Assembly: GCA_018267315.1 (NCBI GenBank)
Contig: JAFDYS010000023.1
Coordinates: forward strand, 1 to 64,000
Direction: 5' to 3'
Length of the DNA: 64,000 nucleotides
From: Bacteroidota bacterium
GTDB taxonomy: Bacteria > Bacteroidota > Bacteroidia > Chitinophagales > UBA10324
Part shown: piece after piece, positions 53,320-62,152 of the stretch
Layout of the letters: every line of letters starts with the position of its first letter
Numbering within the stretch: position 1 is the stretch's first letter
Position numbers and translations under genes: made by a program
The notes under the pieces: model-generated
Databases searched by the model: none
The model's input: the letters and a program-made list of their open reading frames with translations, nothing else
Told to the model about the DNA's origin: nothing

Positions 53320-56300
53320 ATGTATCTCAACTGCCACACCTACTATAGCTTCAAATACGGTGCGATGAGTATCGAAGAGCTGCTTCGCGAAGCAGCAGCT
53401 AAAGGGGTGCGCAAACTCGTGCTGAGCGACATCAACAATACATCAGCCATTCTCGAAGCGCACCGGTTGACTGAAACCTATCCGGAGAAATTCCCCGTGC
53501 AGGTGATTGCGGGAATTGATTTCCGTAATAGTTCCGGGCAACAATTTATCGGCATCGCAAAAAATCATCACGGTTTTTTTGCGCTGAATAGTTTTCTCTC
53601 GAAGTGCTTGCACGAAGGCGATGTGGGACTAACCGGAAGAGAAGCCGTAATTCCCGGGCGGCCGCCGGAGTTTGAGAATGCGTTTGTGGTTTACGACTTC
53701 TCGTCATTGCGAGGAGCGGAGCGACGAAGCAATCCCCAACTTAACGAAGAGTCTATCTTGCTCATGCGCGCCCTTCAATCGCCTGAAGGGGAGAAGCCCG
53801 TGCGCACTCTGAAGCAGAGCGGTTCTCCTTTTAGGGAATCAGAGGGCAGCGCGGGGATTTTCTCGCTTCGCTCAAAGAGAATAGTTGCTTCGTCGCCCTC
53901 ACGCAATGGCTCACGCATGCTCCTCGCAATGACGCTGAAGCAGAATGAATTCATCGGCATCCGCCCATCCGATCTCAACCGCCTCAAATTTTCTCCTCTC
54001 AAAAATCACATGGAGAAACTCGTTGCGCTCGCTCCGGTAACGTTCAGAAACAAAACCGGTTTCAATGCACATCGTCTCTTGCGCGCCATGGATCACAACA
54101 TCGTGCTCAGCAAACTTCCGGTGAGTGAGCAGGCATCACCTGATGAAATCATGATGCGTGAAGAAGAACTGTGTGCGCTGTACAGGGATTTTCCGCAGAT
54201 CATTCACAACACAAAAAGGGTACTGGATGAATGCGAGCCCATCAATTTTCATTTCGGAGAAAACAAAAACAAGAAACATTTTTTCGGCAGTTCGAAAGAG
54301 GACTACAACAAACTGATTCAGTTGTGTGAAGACGGAATGGCGAAACGGTATCCGTCAGCCGGTGAAAAAATCCGTGCGCGGTTTCACAAAGAGATCAGCG
54401 TGATTATCGAAAAAGAATTCAGTTCCTACTTTCTCATCAACCACGACATCATTCAGTTTGCCCGGAGAAAAAATTTTTTCTACGTCGGTCGCGGCAGCGG
54501 AGCGAACTCCATGGTGGCATATCTGCTGTACATCACTGATGTGGATCCGATTGATCTGGATTTGTATTTCGAGCGATTCATCAACCCTTCGAGGAAAAAT
54601 CCGCCCGACTTCGACCTCGATTTCTCCTCGGATGAGCGCGACGAAGTGATCGAGCATATTTTCAAAACACACAGCAATGCGCACACGTCGCTGCTCGCCA
54701 CCTATAGCGAGATGAAAGATGATTCACTCATCCGCGAACTCGGGAAAGTTTTTGGTTTACCGAAAGCGGAGATTGATGCGCTGCAGGATTACCGCAACCT
54801 TCCGCAGACACCCGACCACATCACGAAACTCATTTACCAGTACAAAGAGGTTCTGAAAACATTTCCATCACACCTGAGCATTCACGCGGGCGGAGTGTTG
54901 ATTTCAGAGAAGCCAATTGAGTATTACTCCGCGCTCAGCAATCCGCCGAAGGGATTTCCGCTCGTGCAGTTCAGCATGGTGGAAGCGGAAGATGCGGGCT
55001 TCGCGAAGTTTGACATCCTCGCTCAGCGCGGGCTGGGAAAAGTGCGCGATGCTGTTGACCTCGTTTCACAGAATCAAAATGTGCAGGTTGACATTCACGA
55101 CGTGAAAAAATTTTTCGTAGATCCTGAAGTGCGCAACAACCTGAAGCAGGCAAAACTCATGGGATGTTTTTATGTGGAATCTCCTGCGATGCGCATGCTG
55201 CTCACGAAGCTGAGAGCGGAAACGTATCTCGATCTCGTGGCGGCGAGTTCCATTATTCGCCCGGGCGTGGCGCAGAGCGGCATGATGCAGGAATACATCC
55301 GCCGTTTTCACGATAAAGATCACGGTCGCAGCAAAGCGATTCCGCAACTGTGGGACATTATGCCCGACACGTTCGGCGTGATGGTGTACCAGGAGGATGT
55401 GATCAAGGTCGCACACTTTTTCGCGGGACTCACCTTGGAAGAATCCGACATGCTGCGCCGCGGCATGAGCGGCAAGTACCGTGCGCGCTCGGAATTTCAG
55501 AAAGTGGAGCAGAAATTTTTTTCGAACTGCAAGGCGAAAGAATATCCTGATGCGCTCACCAAAGAAGTGTGGCGGCAGATTGAAAGTTTTGCCGGTTATG
55601 CTTTTTCGAAAGGGCATTCCGCTTCGTATGCCGTCGAGAGTTACCAGTGCATGTATCTGAAAACACATTTCCCGCTCGAGTACATGGTGGCGGTGATTAA
55701 TAATGGCGGCGGATTTTTCGGCGTACAGTTTTACATTCATGAAGCGCGCATGTGCGGCGGAACCATTCACGCGCCCGACATCAATCACAGCGACGTGCAC
55801 ACTTCGATTTCCGGAAAGGAAATTTATCTCGGCTTCAATTTGCTGAATGACCTGGAAAGGAAAGTGCAGCTTGATGTGGTGGCAGAGCGTAACCGCAACG
55901 GAAGATATTCTTCCCTGGAAAATTTCATGAAGCGCGTTTCCATTTCCGTGGATCAGTTGCGCATCCTCATCCGCATCGGGGCATTTCGTTTCACCGGAAA
56001 AACGAAACAGGAATTGCTGTGGGACATTCACAAAATTCTCGGACATGAAAAAAAATCTGTTGTGCGCCGTGAATTGTTTGAGAACGGGTACAAAAATTTC
56101 CGGCTGCCGCCGCTGGATGAAATGAAGTACCGTGATGCAGTGGATGAGATGGAGATTCTGGGATTTCCCTTGTGTTCGCCGTTTGAGTTGATAGCGCTTG
56201 AAACGGACGTCATTGCGAGCGAAGCGAAGCAATCCCCAACCCGGCCCTCTGACTCCCTGAAGGGAGAACCGCTTTCGCATCTGAAGCGCGCAGCAGTTCC

Positions 56301-57372
56301 TCCTTCAGGAACTAAGGAGGTGAGCGCGGGCAAAGAGATTTTCTCGCTTCCCTCAAAAAGAATAGTTGTTTCGTCGCCCTCTCACACAATGCCAGCACAT
56401 GCTCCTTCCCGAGAAAATCGGGGCAGGCGCAATGACGACGCTTTGTTGCTCGCTTCCGATTTGAAAAAACTTGCCCGCAAGAACATTTCCATCATTGGCT
56501 ACTACGTCACCCGCAAGCCCACGATGACGAAGAACGGCGAGCCGATGATGTTCGGCTGCTTCCTTGACCGCAACGGATATTTTTTCGACACGAATCATTT
56601 TCCGGAAGCCACAAAAAAATTTCCGTTCCGCGGAGCGGGATGTTATCTGGTGAAAGGAAAAGTGGCGGAGGAGTTCGGTTTCTACTCCATCAACGTGGAA
56701 GAGATGCACAAGATTGATTACCTGATGTACGAAGAAGATGCGGAAACAAAAGCGCGCTCAAAACCTGATCCGGTAATTGTTCCGCCGGTGGTTCCCGCTT
56801 CAAAACATTTTGAATACAAACTTACCATCATTCCGCCACCGCATGTGCAGCGTGAGGTGATGTTGCTGAAGAAAAAATTTCACCGGCAGTTTGATCATTA
56901 TCAATCGGTGATTTCGAAACCGGAGATTGTGTTGGGTAAATTTCAGGAGAGCGATGCGAAGGAAGCGGAGATCATCCGAAAAATCGTGGAAGCAGTTTCA
57001 AAAATCTCTCCTGTGAAAATTTCACTCGAAGATTTTGACGCACGTTCTTCTTCCGTCTTCATCAAAATCATGAATCCTGAATTCATCAACGACATCACGG
57101 AAACATTGTCAAAGCAGCTGAAGCTTCAGCAAAGGGAAGCACAATTCTATTTTCAACCCCAGCTCTTTATTGCGCGTGGATTAGGAAGGGAAAAACTCTC
57201 GCGTGCCTCGGCAGAATTCTGCGAACAGAAATATGCAGCATCATTTCTCGCAACTGAAATGGTGTTGCTGAAGCGCGAAGCGAATGTGAAGTTTGCGAAG
57301 TATGAAGTAGTGCGGGGTTTTGGACTTGATGGTAAGCACTCTGCAGCGGGACAAAGAAACTTCAGGAAATAA
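53320..57372 (+). CDS. DNA polymerase III alpha subunit of the translesion type, with two in-frame repeat insertions
   Basis: 1350 residues, about 150 of them from two repeat insertions (about 128-205 and 963-1040). A PHP domain at the N-terminus (NCHTYYSFKYGAMS) is followed by the C-family polymerase core, with catalytic D432 and D434 (PPDFDLDFS) and D565 (AKFDILAQRG), GRGSGANSMVAYLL, and a fingers/HhH region; an OB-like part follows. The last 160 residues look like a 2H phosphoesterase (LigT) domain in which both His motifs are lost (KPEIVLGKF near 1200; QPQLFIAR near 1280). The layout matches the second DnaE that works with DinB in damage-induced mutagenesis. The insertions lie outside catalytic motifs and keep the frame open, so the enzyme may still be active. 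Confidence 0.9.
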   Translation: MYLNCHTYYSFKYGAMSIEELLREAAAKGVRKLVLSDINNTSAILEAHRLTETYPEKFPVQVIAGIDFRNSSGQQFIGIAKNHHGFFALNSFLSKCLHEGDVGLTGREAVIPGRPPEFENAFVVYDFSSLRGAERRSNPQLNEESILLMRALQSPEGEKPVRTLKQSGSPFRESEGSAGIFSLRSKRIVASSPSRNGSRMLLAMTLKQNEFIGIRPSDLNRLKFSPLKNHMEKLVALAPVTFRNKTGFNAHRLLRAMDHNIVLSKLPVSEQASPDEIMMREEELCALYRDFPQIIHNTKRVLDECEPINFHFGENKNKKHFFGSSKEDYNKLIQLCEDGMAKRYPSAGEKIRARFHKEISVIIEKEFSSYFLINHDIIQFARRKNFFYVGRGSGANSMVAYLLYITDVDPIDLDLYFERFINPSRKNPPDFDLDFSSDERDEVIEHIFKTHSNAHTSLLATYSEMKDDSLIRELGKVFGLPKAEIDALQDYRNLPQTPDHITKLIYQYKEVLKTFPSHLSIHAGGVLISEKPIEYYSALSNPPKGFPLVQFSMVEAEDAGFAKFDILAQRGLGKVRDAVDLVSQNQNVQVDIHDVKKFFVDPEVRNNLKQAKLMGCFYVESPAMRMLLTKLRAETYLDLVAASSIIRPGVAQSGMMQEYIRRFHDKDHGRSKAIPQLWDIMPDTFGVMVYQEDVIKVAHFFAGLTLEESDMLRRGMSGKYRARSEFQKVEQKFFSNCKAKEYPDALTKEVWRQIESFAGYAFSKGHSASYAVESYQCMYLKTHFPLEYMVAVINNGGGFFGVQFYIHEARMCGGTIHAPDINHSDVHTSISGKEIYLGFNLLNDLERKVQLDVVAERNRNGRYSSLENFMKRVSISVDQLRILIRIGAFRFTGKTKQELLWDIHKILGHEKKSVVRRELFENGYKNFRLPPLDEMKYRDAVDEMEILGFPLCSPFELIALETDVIASEAKQSPTRPSDSLKGEPLSHLKRAAVPPSGTKEVSAGKEIFSLPSKRIVVSSPSHTMPAHAPSRENRGRRNDDALLLASDLKKLARKNISIIGYYVTRKPTMTKNGEPMMFGCFLDRNGYFFDTNHFPEATKKFPFRGAGCYLVKGKVAEEFGFYSINVEEMHKIDYLMYEEDAETKARSKPDPVIVPPVVPASKHFEYKLTIIPPPHVQREVMLLKKKFHRQFDHYQSVISKPEIVLGKFQESDAKEAEIIRKIVEAVSKISPVKISLEDFDARSSSVFIKIMNPEFINDITETLSKQLKLQQREAQFYFQPQLFIARGLGREKLSRASAEFCEQKYAASFLATEMVLLKREANVKFAKYEVVRGFGLDGKHSAAGQRNFRK
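53702..53934. repeat. Inverted-end repeat element, copy 1, inside dnaE
   Basis: 233 bases bounded by perfect 12-base inverse ends CGTCATTGCGAG (53702-53713) and CTCGCAATGACG (53923-53934). It has AGCAATCCCCAAC near the left end and TTTTCTCGCTTCGCTCAAAG with GCTTCGTCGCCCTC towards the right. Read in the dnaE frame it has no stop and gives low-complexity Ser/Arg/Glu-rich sequence. It has no coding capacity of its own; it is like a MITE. Confidence 0.85.
56208..56437. repeat. Inverted-end repeat element, copy 2, inside dnaE
   Basis: About 230 bases, left end CGTCATTGCGAG (56208-56219), right end CGCAATGACG (56428-56437), in the same orientation as copy 1. It shares the AGCAATCCCCAAC block and the AGAGATTTTCTCGCTTC block. 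An internal module of 28 bases (56245-56272) is the reverse complement of one in copy 1 (53819-53846), 25 of 28 the same, so the elements are mosaics. The frame stays open here too. Confidence 0.85.
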
Positions 57373-57464
57373 CTCTCCCGCAGCCAGCCGAAAACCGGCG
57401 CTTCGCGATGGATTTCCGGATGAAATGAATTCCTGCTAACATTACATTCCCAAATACATTCAAC

Positions 57465-58808
57465 ATGTCATTCATTCACCTCAAAACAGAAATTCCCGGG
57501 CCTGAATCGAAAGTCATTCTCGAGCGCAGAAAAAATGCCATGCCGGCCGGACTCGCTAAATCCACTGAAGTGGTAATTGCCGATGCAGAAGGCGGAGTGG
57601 TACATGATGTGGATGGAAACACATTGCTCGACTTTGCCGGAGGAATAGGAATGATGAACGTCGGGCACCGCAATGAAAGAGTGGTGAATGCCATGAAAGA
57701 GCAGCTTGAGAAATATCTCCATATCTGCACGCTCGTTGCAACTCCCGGGCCATACGTTGAACTTGCTGAATTACTTAACTCGCTTGCGCCGGGAAATTTT
57801 CCGAAGAAAACCATTCTGGCAAACTCAGGAAGTGAGGCCGTGGAAAATGCCGTGAACATTGCGCGCTACTACACGAAGCGCAGTGCCGTAATTTGTTTCG
57901 AAGGAGGATATCACGGAAGAACATTGCTCACGCTTTCGCTTACGAGTAAATACGCGCTCTTCAAAAAAGGATTCGGACCATTTGTGAGTGATATTTTCCG
58001 CCTGCCCGCACCGAATGTGTATCGCCGTCCGAAGCAGATGAGTGAAGAGGAATACGTGGATTACTGCTGCGCGCAATTTGATCAGCAGATGATTTCGCAG
58101 GTGGATCCTTCGGCCGTGGCGGCAATTGTCATCGAGCCCGTACAGGGTGAAGCGGGTTTCATTCCCATTCCGAAAAAGTTTTTGGAGAAGCTTAGAACGG
58201 TCTGCGACGCAAATGGCATTGTGTTAATATTTGATGAGATTCAGGCAGGTGCATCGCGCACAGGTAAATTTTTCTCCTGCGAACACAGCGGCGTTGTTCC
58301 CGATCTGATTTGTATGGCGAAGTCAATCGGCGCCGGAATGCCGATCAGTGCGGTTACCGGCCGTGCCGAAATTATTGATGCACCGCACCTCGGCGGTGTG
58401 GGAGGAACATATGGCGGAAATCCGCTGGCCTGTGTTGCAGCAATAGAAGCAGTGAAGATTCTTTCTTCAAAAGAATTTCTGCAGCGCACTAACCAAGTCG
58501 GCGAGTTGATTCGCACCACTCTTGAAAACTGGAAAGCGAAATACAAATTCATCGGAGATGTGCGCGGAGTGGGTGCCATGAGATTGGTGGAATTTGTGAA
58601 AGACAGGGAAACGAAGGAACCCGATCCGGATCTCACGCTGGAAATAATCCGTGATGCTGTTTCGCACGGCATGCTGCTCATTCGCGCCGGATTGTTCAGC
58701 AACTGCATCCGCTTACTGCCACCAATGGTAATGACGGATGAACAACTTCAGGAAGGATTACAGGTTTTGGAAGATGCGATTGCGCGCGCGCACGAGAAAA
58801 GGAAATGA
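57465..58808 (+). CDS. Class III aminotransferase (GABA/omega-amino acid type), paralog
   Basis: 447 residues. K286 (CMAKSIGAGMPISAV) is the PLP lysine, D257 (IFDEIQAGASRTGK) the cofactor aspartate, ANSGSEAVENAVNIAR the phosphate segment. It is nearest to 4-aminobutyrate aminotransferases (GabT), more so than the paralog at 41757. It is followed 31 bases later by an amidohydrolase, so the two may release and transaminate an amino group from the same substrate (inferred). Confidence 0.93.
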   Translation: MSFIHLKTEIPGPESKVILERRKNAMPAGLAKSTEVVIADAEGGVVHDVDGNTLLDFAGGIGMMNVGHRNERVVNAMKEQLEKYLHICTLVATPGPYVELAELLNSLAPGNFPKKTILANSGSEAVENAVNIARYYTKRSAVICFEGGYHGRTLLTLSLTSKYALFKKGFGPFVSDIFRLPAPNVYRRPKQMSEEEYVDYCCAQFDQQMISQVDPSAVAAIVIEPVQGEAGFIPIPKKFLEKLRTVCDANGIVLIFDEIQAGASRTGKFFSCEHSGVVPDLICMAKSIGAGMPISAVTGRAEIIDAPHLGGVGGTYGGNPLACVAAIEAVKILSSKEFLQRTNQVGELIRTTLENWKAKYKFIGDVRGVGAMRLVEFVKDRETKEPDPDLTLEIIRDAVSHGMLLIRAGLFSNCIRLLPPMVMTDEQLQEGLQVLEDAIARAHEKRK

Positions 58809-58839
58809 GGGAGCCGCGGAAGCAAAAAGGTATTGAGGA

Positions 58840-60426
58840 GTGATCGAAAAAATTTTCTACAACGGAAACATTCTCACGCAGGATATATCAAAACCTGCCG
58901 CTTCAGCTTTTGCAATTTCACGGGGAAAAATAGTGGCTGTTGGCAGAGATGAAGAAATTCTTTCACTCCAAACTACACAATCTCAAGTTTCAGATCTAAA
59001 ACTTCAAACAGTTCTTCCCGGGTTCAATGATGCGCACATTCACCTTTGGAAAGTGGGCAACCTGATGACGTACCTGCTCGATCTGCGCGGTGTGAGAAGC
59101 ATCGGCGAGATGCAGCAAAAACTTCTCGACTATGCAAGAAAAAATCCAGAGCTCGACTGGATTCAGGCGCGTGGTTTCAACGAGGCGCTCTTTCCTGATA
59201 AACGTATGCCGACAAAGCATGATCTGGACGAAGTGATCAGCGACCGTCCGGTTTCAGTGATCCGCGTATGTGCGCACCAGGTGATCGCCAATGCAAAAGC
59301 GCTGGAGGCCGCAGGCATCAGCAACTACACGGTGGCCCCGCAGGGCGGTGAGATCAAGAAATTTAACAATGGAGAACTGAAGGGACATTTTACCGAGACA
59401 GCCATTGGACTTGTGCTGGGAAAGATCCGCAGTTACACGCCCGCTGAATATCGGGAGATGATTCTGGCCGCACAGGGTGAATTGCTGAAGGCAGGAATCA
59501 CTTCAGCCACTGATCCCGCAGTAATGCCCGACTTGCTGGAGGTTTATAAAAGCATGGATCGTAACGGAGAATTAAAAATCCGCGTGAATGCCATTGCCAT
59601 CCGGTTACCTGATGGCGCAAAGCAAGCGCTTCCGCTTCCTGAAAAATATTCTTCTCCTCATTTGAAGATTGATACGGTAAAATTTTTTGCTGACGGCGGG
59701 CTCAGCGGGAAAACGGCAGCGATGTATCAGCCCTATAAAAATTCAGAGGAGAAAGGCGTGCTGCGTCTGGAAAAATCTTTCTTCAAGAAACTGGCCGCGG
59801 AAGCGCAAGAAGCGGGATTCAGAATTGCCACGCATGCCATTGGTGATGCGGCGATGGATCTGGTTTGTGAAGTATATCAAGAACTGTGGAATGAATTTCA
59901 CATGGAGAAAAACCGGATCGAGCATGTGGGTTTTCCCTCACAAAAAAATCTGGAGTTCATGCATCACGCAAACGTGATTGCCGTAATGCAGCCGGTTTTT
60001 ATTCGTGAGCTTGGAAAAAATTTCAGAGACTACCTGGAGGAAGAACGACTTGATAAGGTTTATCCGATTCGTTCAGTTCTCCATGCAGGAATCAATCTTG
60101 CGTTTTCGACTGATGCTCCCGTGGTGAATGACTTCAATCCGCTCAGCGGCATTCAGTGCGCCATGCAAAGAAGAGATGCAGAAGGAAATGAAATCGGTGC
60201 TGATGAAAAAATTTCTATGGATGATGCACTGTATTCATACACGATGGGCAGTGCCATTGCAAATGACGATGAATCGAATCGGGGATGTATTTCATCAGGC
60301 AAATGGGCCGACTTTGTGCTTCTTGACCAAAAACCGGAAACATGGCAGAAGAATGTAAACGATATCAACCCGGTTTCAGAAACATATTGCAATGGTGAAA
60401 GGAATCAATCCAAAAATTCATTTTGA
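58840..60426 (+). CDS. YtcJ-like amidohydrolase
   Basis: 528 residues from a GTG preceded by GAGG. Metal ligands of the amidohydrolase barrel are visible: HxH in FNDAHIHLW, His in RIATHAIGDAAMD, a later His in IEHVGFPSQKN, and the Asp in AFSTDAPVVNDFNP. The N-terminal beta-sandwich (KIFYNGNILTQDIS) and C-terminal WADFVLLDQKPE complete it. This group (YtcJ/Nfda) hydrolyses N-formyl or N-acyl amines and related amides. It is cytoplasmic by lack of a signal peptide. Confidence 0.9.
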   Translation: MIEKIFYNGNILTQDISKPAASAFAISRGKIVAVGRDEEILSLQTTQSQVSDLKLQTVLPGFNDAHIHLWKVGNLMTYLLDLRGVRSIGEMQQKLLDYARKNPELDWIQARGFNEALFPDKRMPTKHDLDEVISDRPVSVIRVCAHQVIANAKALEAAGISNYTVAPQGGEIKKFNNGELKGHFTETAIGLVLGKIRSYTPAEYREMILAAQGELLKAGITSATDPAVMPDLLEVYKSMDRNGELKIRVNAIAIRLPDGAKQALPLPEKYSSPHLKIDTVKFFADGGLSGKTAAMYQPYKNSEEKGVLRLEKSFFKKLAAEAQEAGFRIATHAIGDAAMDLVCEVYQELWNEFHMEKNRIEHVGFPSQKNLEFMHHANVIAVMQPVFIRELGKNFRDYLEEERLDKVYPIRSVLHAGINLAFSTDAPVVNDFNPLSGIQCAMQRRDAEGNEIGADEKISMDDALYSYTMGSAIANDDESNRGCISSGKWADFVLLDQKPETWQKNVNDINPVSETYCNGERNQSKNSF

Positions 60427-60428
60427 AT

Positions 60429-62138
60429 ATGGTAAAAAGCTTTCTCACGGTACTGCTGTTATGCTCGTTTCAATTTTTATTCGCGCAGAACTGGACAACC
60501 ATCGGAGGAAACAATCAGCATAATGGAAGGAGTAAAATTGTGGGTCCTGCTGCCGTTTCCAACACCTGGTGGCAGATTGATGATGCGGGAACCACATTGT
60601 GGGGTAATTCGATTTTTACTTATGGTGACCGCTTCGTTACATCGCGGGTGACCTTCAATCCGTACGTCGCTATAGTGGAATGCCGATCACTCACCAACGG
60701 AGAATTTCTGTGGGAGCAACAAATCAGTCCGACCTCGATTCTGTATTGCATCGGCTTTGATGAACATGCTGTTTATGTTCATGATTATTATAACAACTAT
60801 GTGTATGCACTAAACCCTGCTGATGGTAGTGTGAAGTGGCAAAGTGAACTCACGGCTTCCATTTTCGGCGGTAATGACGGCGTGATTTATGCCTGCAACG
60901 GCGATGTCATTTGCAACGGACCGGATGGCTATGCACAAAGTACCATGCGGCTCGACAGAAATTCAGGAGCAGTTCTTTGGACAAATACCAATTTCGTTTC
61001 CATCATTCCCAACAACGGGCTCGCTTCATACAACGGCAAGGTGTATCGGGTGGAAGGAACCATCGTCACGCATGAGCGGCTGCTGGCCATGGATGAAGAA
61101 ACCGGGGCCTCATTGTATTATTCTGATGATATCCCCGGTGATCCGGATCAGGAAAACCCCATCACCGTGGGTGCTGACGGAACCATATATGTGTCACGCG
61201 ATGGCGGTGATCTCTTCGCTTACCGCGATACCGGCAGCGGCTTTATTCAGCTTTGGGACTATACGCCCGATCAGCCGGGAATTTCAGGACACTTCGGTAT
61301 AGGGTGGAACAATGATCTCTACATCATTGATGATGGTTATATCAGGCGCATTGATCATGAGACTGGAGAACTCCTCAATACAGCATTGATACCGGTTGAT
61401 ATTTCTTATATCGGTTTCATCACGATTGCCGGTGACGGAACCGTATATGTGTGCGACGGCACCGGCAGCTACTTTGCTTTCACTGAAGATTTACAAACAC
61501 TGCTCTGGCAGCTTGATGTTCCTGACTGCATTTACAGCGGGCCGGTATTAGCAAGAAACGGAATTCTCATCACCGCAGGATCAGGAAATGAAATCACAGC
61601 GTATCGGTTTGATGACTTTGCGAAGCCGGTTGCAGATTTTTTTGCTGATCATACGGAAACGGCCATCAGTCAAACTGTAAACTTCTTTGATCAATCTTCT
61701 TTTGAACCCACCACCTGGGCATGGGAATTTGATGGCGGAAGTCCGTCAGTTTCATCAGAGCAGCATCCGGCAGATATTCTTTTTTCAGAGCCCGGTATTC
61801 ATGATGTGACTTTGGTGGCTACCAATTCATTAGGCAGCGACACACTCCGGAAGAGTTGTTACATCCGGTCGGATGATGTGACAGGAAACATGATGATTCA
61901 CCTTGCGGAACTGGCATTGTTCCCAAACCCTTCGGACCGTTTTATGTCTATCATCGGTTTGCAGACAGGAAGTATGATTGAAATCACCACAATTCAGGGC
62001 AAGCAAATTTTAAAACAAGAAGCAGGTTCTAAAGAATTAACCATTGATGTGTCCGGCTTAAGCCCTTCGGTTTACCTGATCACGGAGCGTGATGCAACCG
62101 GCCAAGTGATTGCCCGATCGAAGTTTCTCAGAAGGTAA
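60429..62138 (+). CDS. Secreted PQQ-like beta-propeller protein with PKD domain and T9SS sorting domain
   Basis: 569 residues from the ATG at 60429, two bases after the previous stop. A signal peptide (MVKSFLTVLLLCSFQFLFAQ) is followed by beta-propeller repeats of the PQQ kind (YVYALNPADGSVKW; LLAMDEETGASLYY; TIYVSRDGGDLFAY; TVYVCDGTGSYFAF), a PKD domain at about 405-475 (TTWAWEFDGGSPS), and a type A T9SS C-terminal domain (LALFPNPSDRFMSI...VYLITERDATGQVIARSKFLRR). It is exported and attached or released at the surface. No catalytic residues are identified; propellers of this type often only bind partners. Confidence 0.9.
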   Translation: MVKSFLTVLLLCSFQFLFAQNWTTIGGNNQHNGRSKIVGPAAVSNTWWQIDDAGTTLWGNSIFTYGDRFVTSRVTFNPYVAIVECRSLTNGEFLWEQQISPTSILYCIGFDEHAVYVHDYYNNYVYALNPADGSVKWQSELTASIFGGNDGVIYACNGDVICNGPDGYAQSTMRLDRNSGAVLWTNTNFVSIIPNNGLASYNGKVYRVEGTIVTHERLLAMDEETGASLYYSDDIPGDPDQENPITVGADGTIYVSRDGGDLFAYRDTGSGFIQLWDYTPDQPGISGHFGIGWNNDLYIIDDGYIRRIDHETGELLNTALIPVDISYIGFITIAGDGTVYVCDGTGSYFAFTEDLQTLLWQLDVPDCIYSGPVLARNGILITAGSGNEITAYRFDDFAKPVADFFADHTETAISQTVNFFDQSSFEPTTWAWEFDGGSPSVSSEQHPADILFSEPGIHDVTLVATNSLGSDTLRKSCYIRSDDVTGNMMIHLAELALFPNPSDRFMSIIGLQTGSMIEITTIQGKQILKQEAGSKELTIDVSGLSPSVYLITERDATGQVIARSKFLRR

Positions 62139-62152
62139 AAACGGCAAACGTA

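Noticed and set aside
55066..56280. 404-codon open frame on the minus strand inside dnaE
   Set aside because: Antisense shadow of a conserved polymerase gene; sequence is His/Phe-rich with no recognisable domain.
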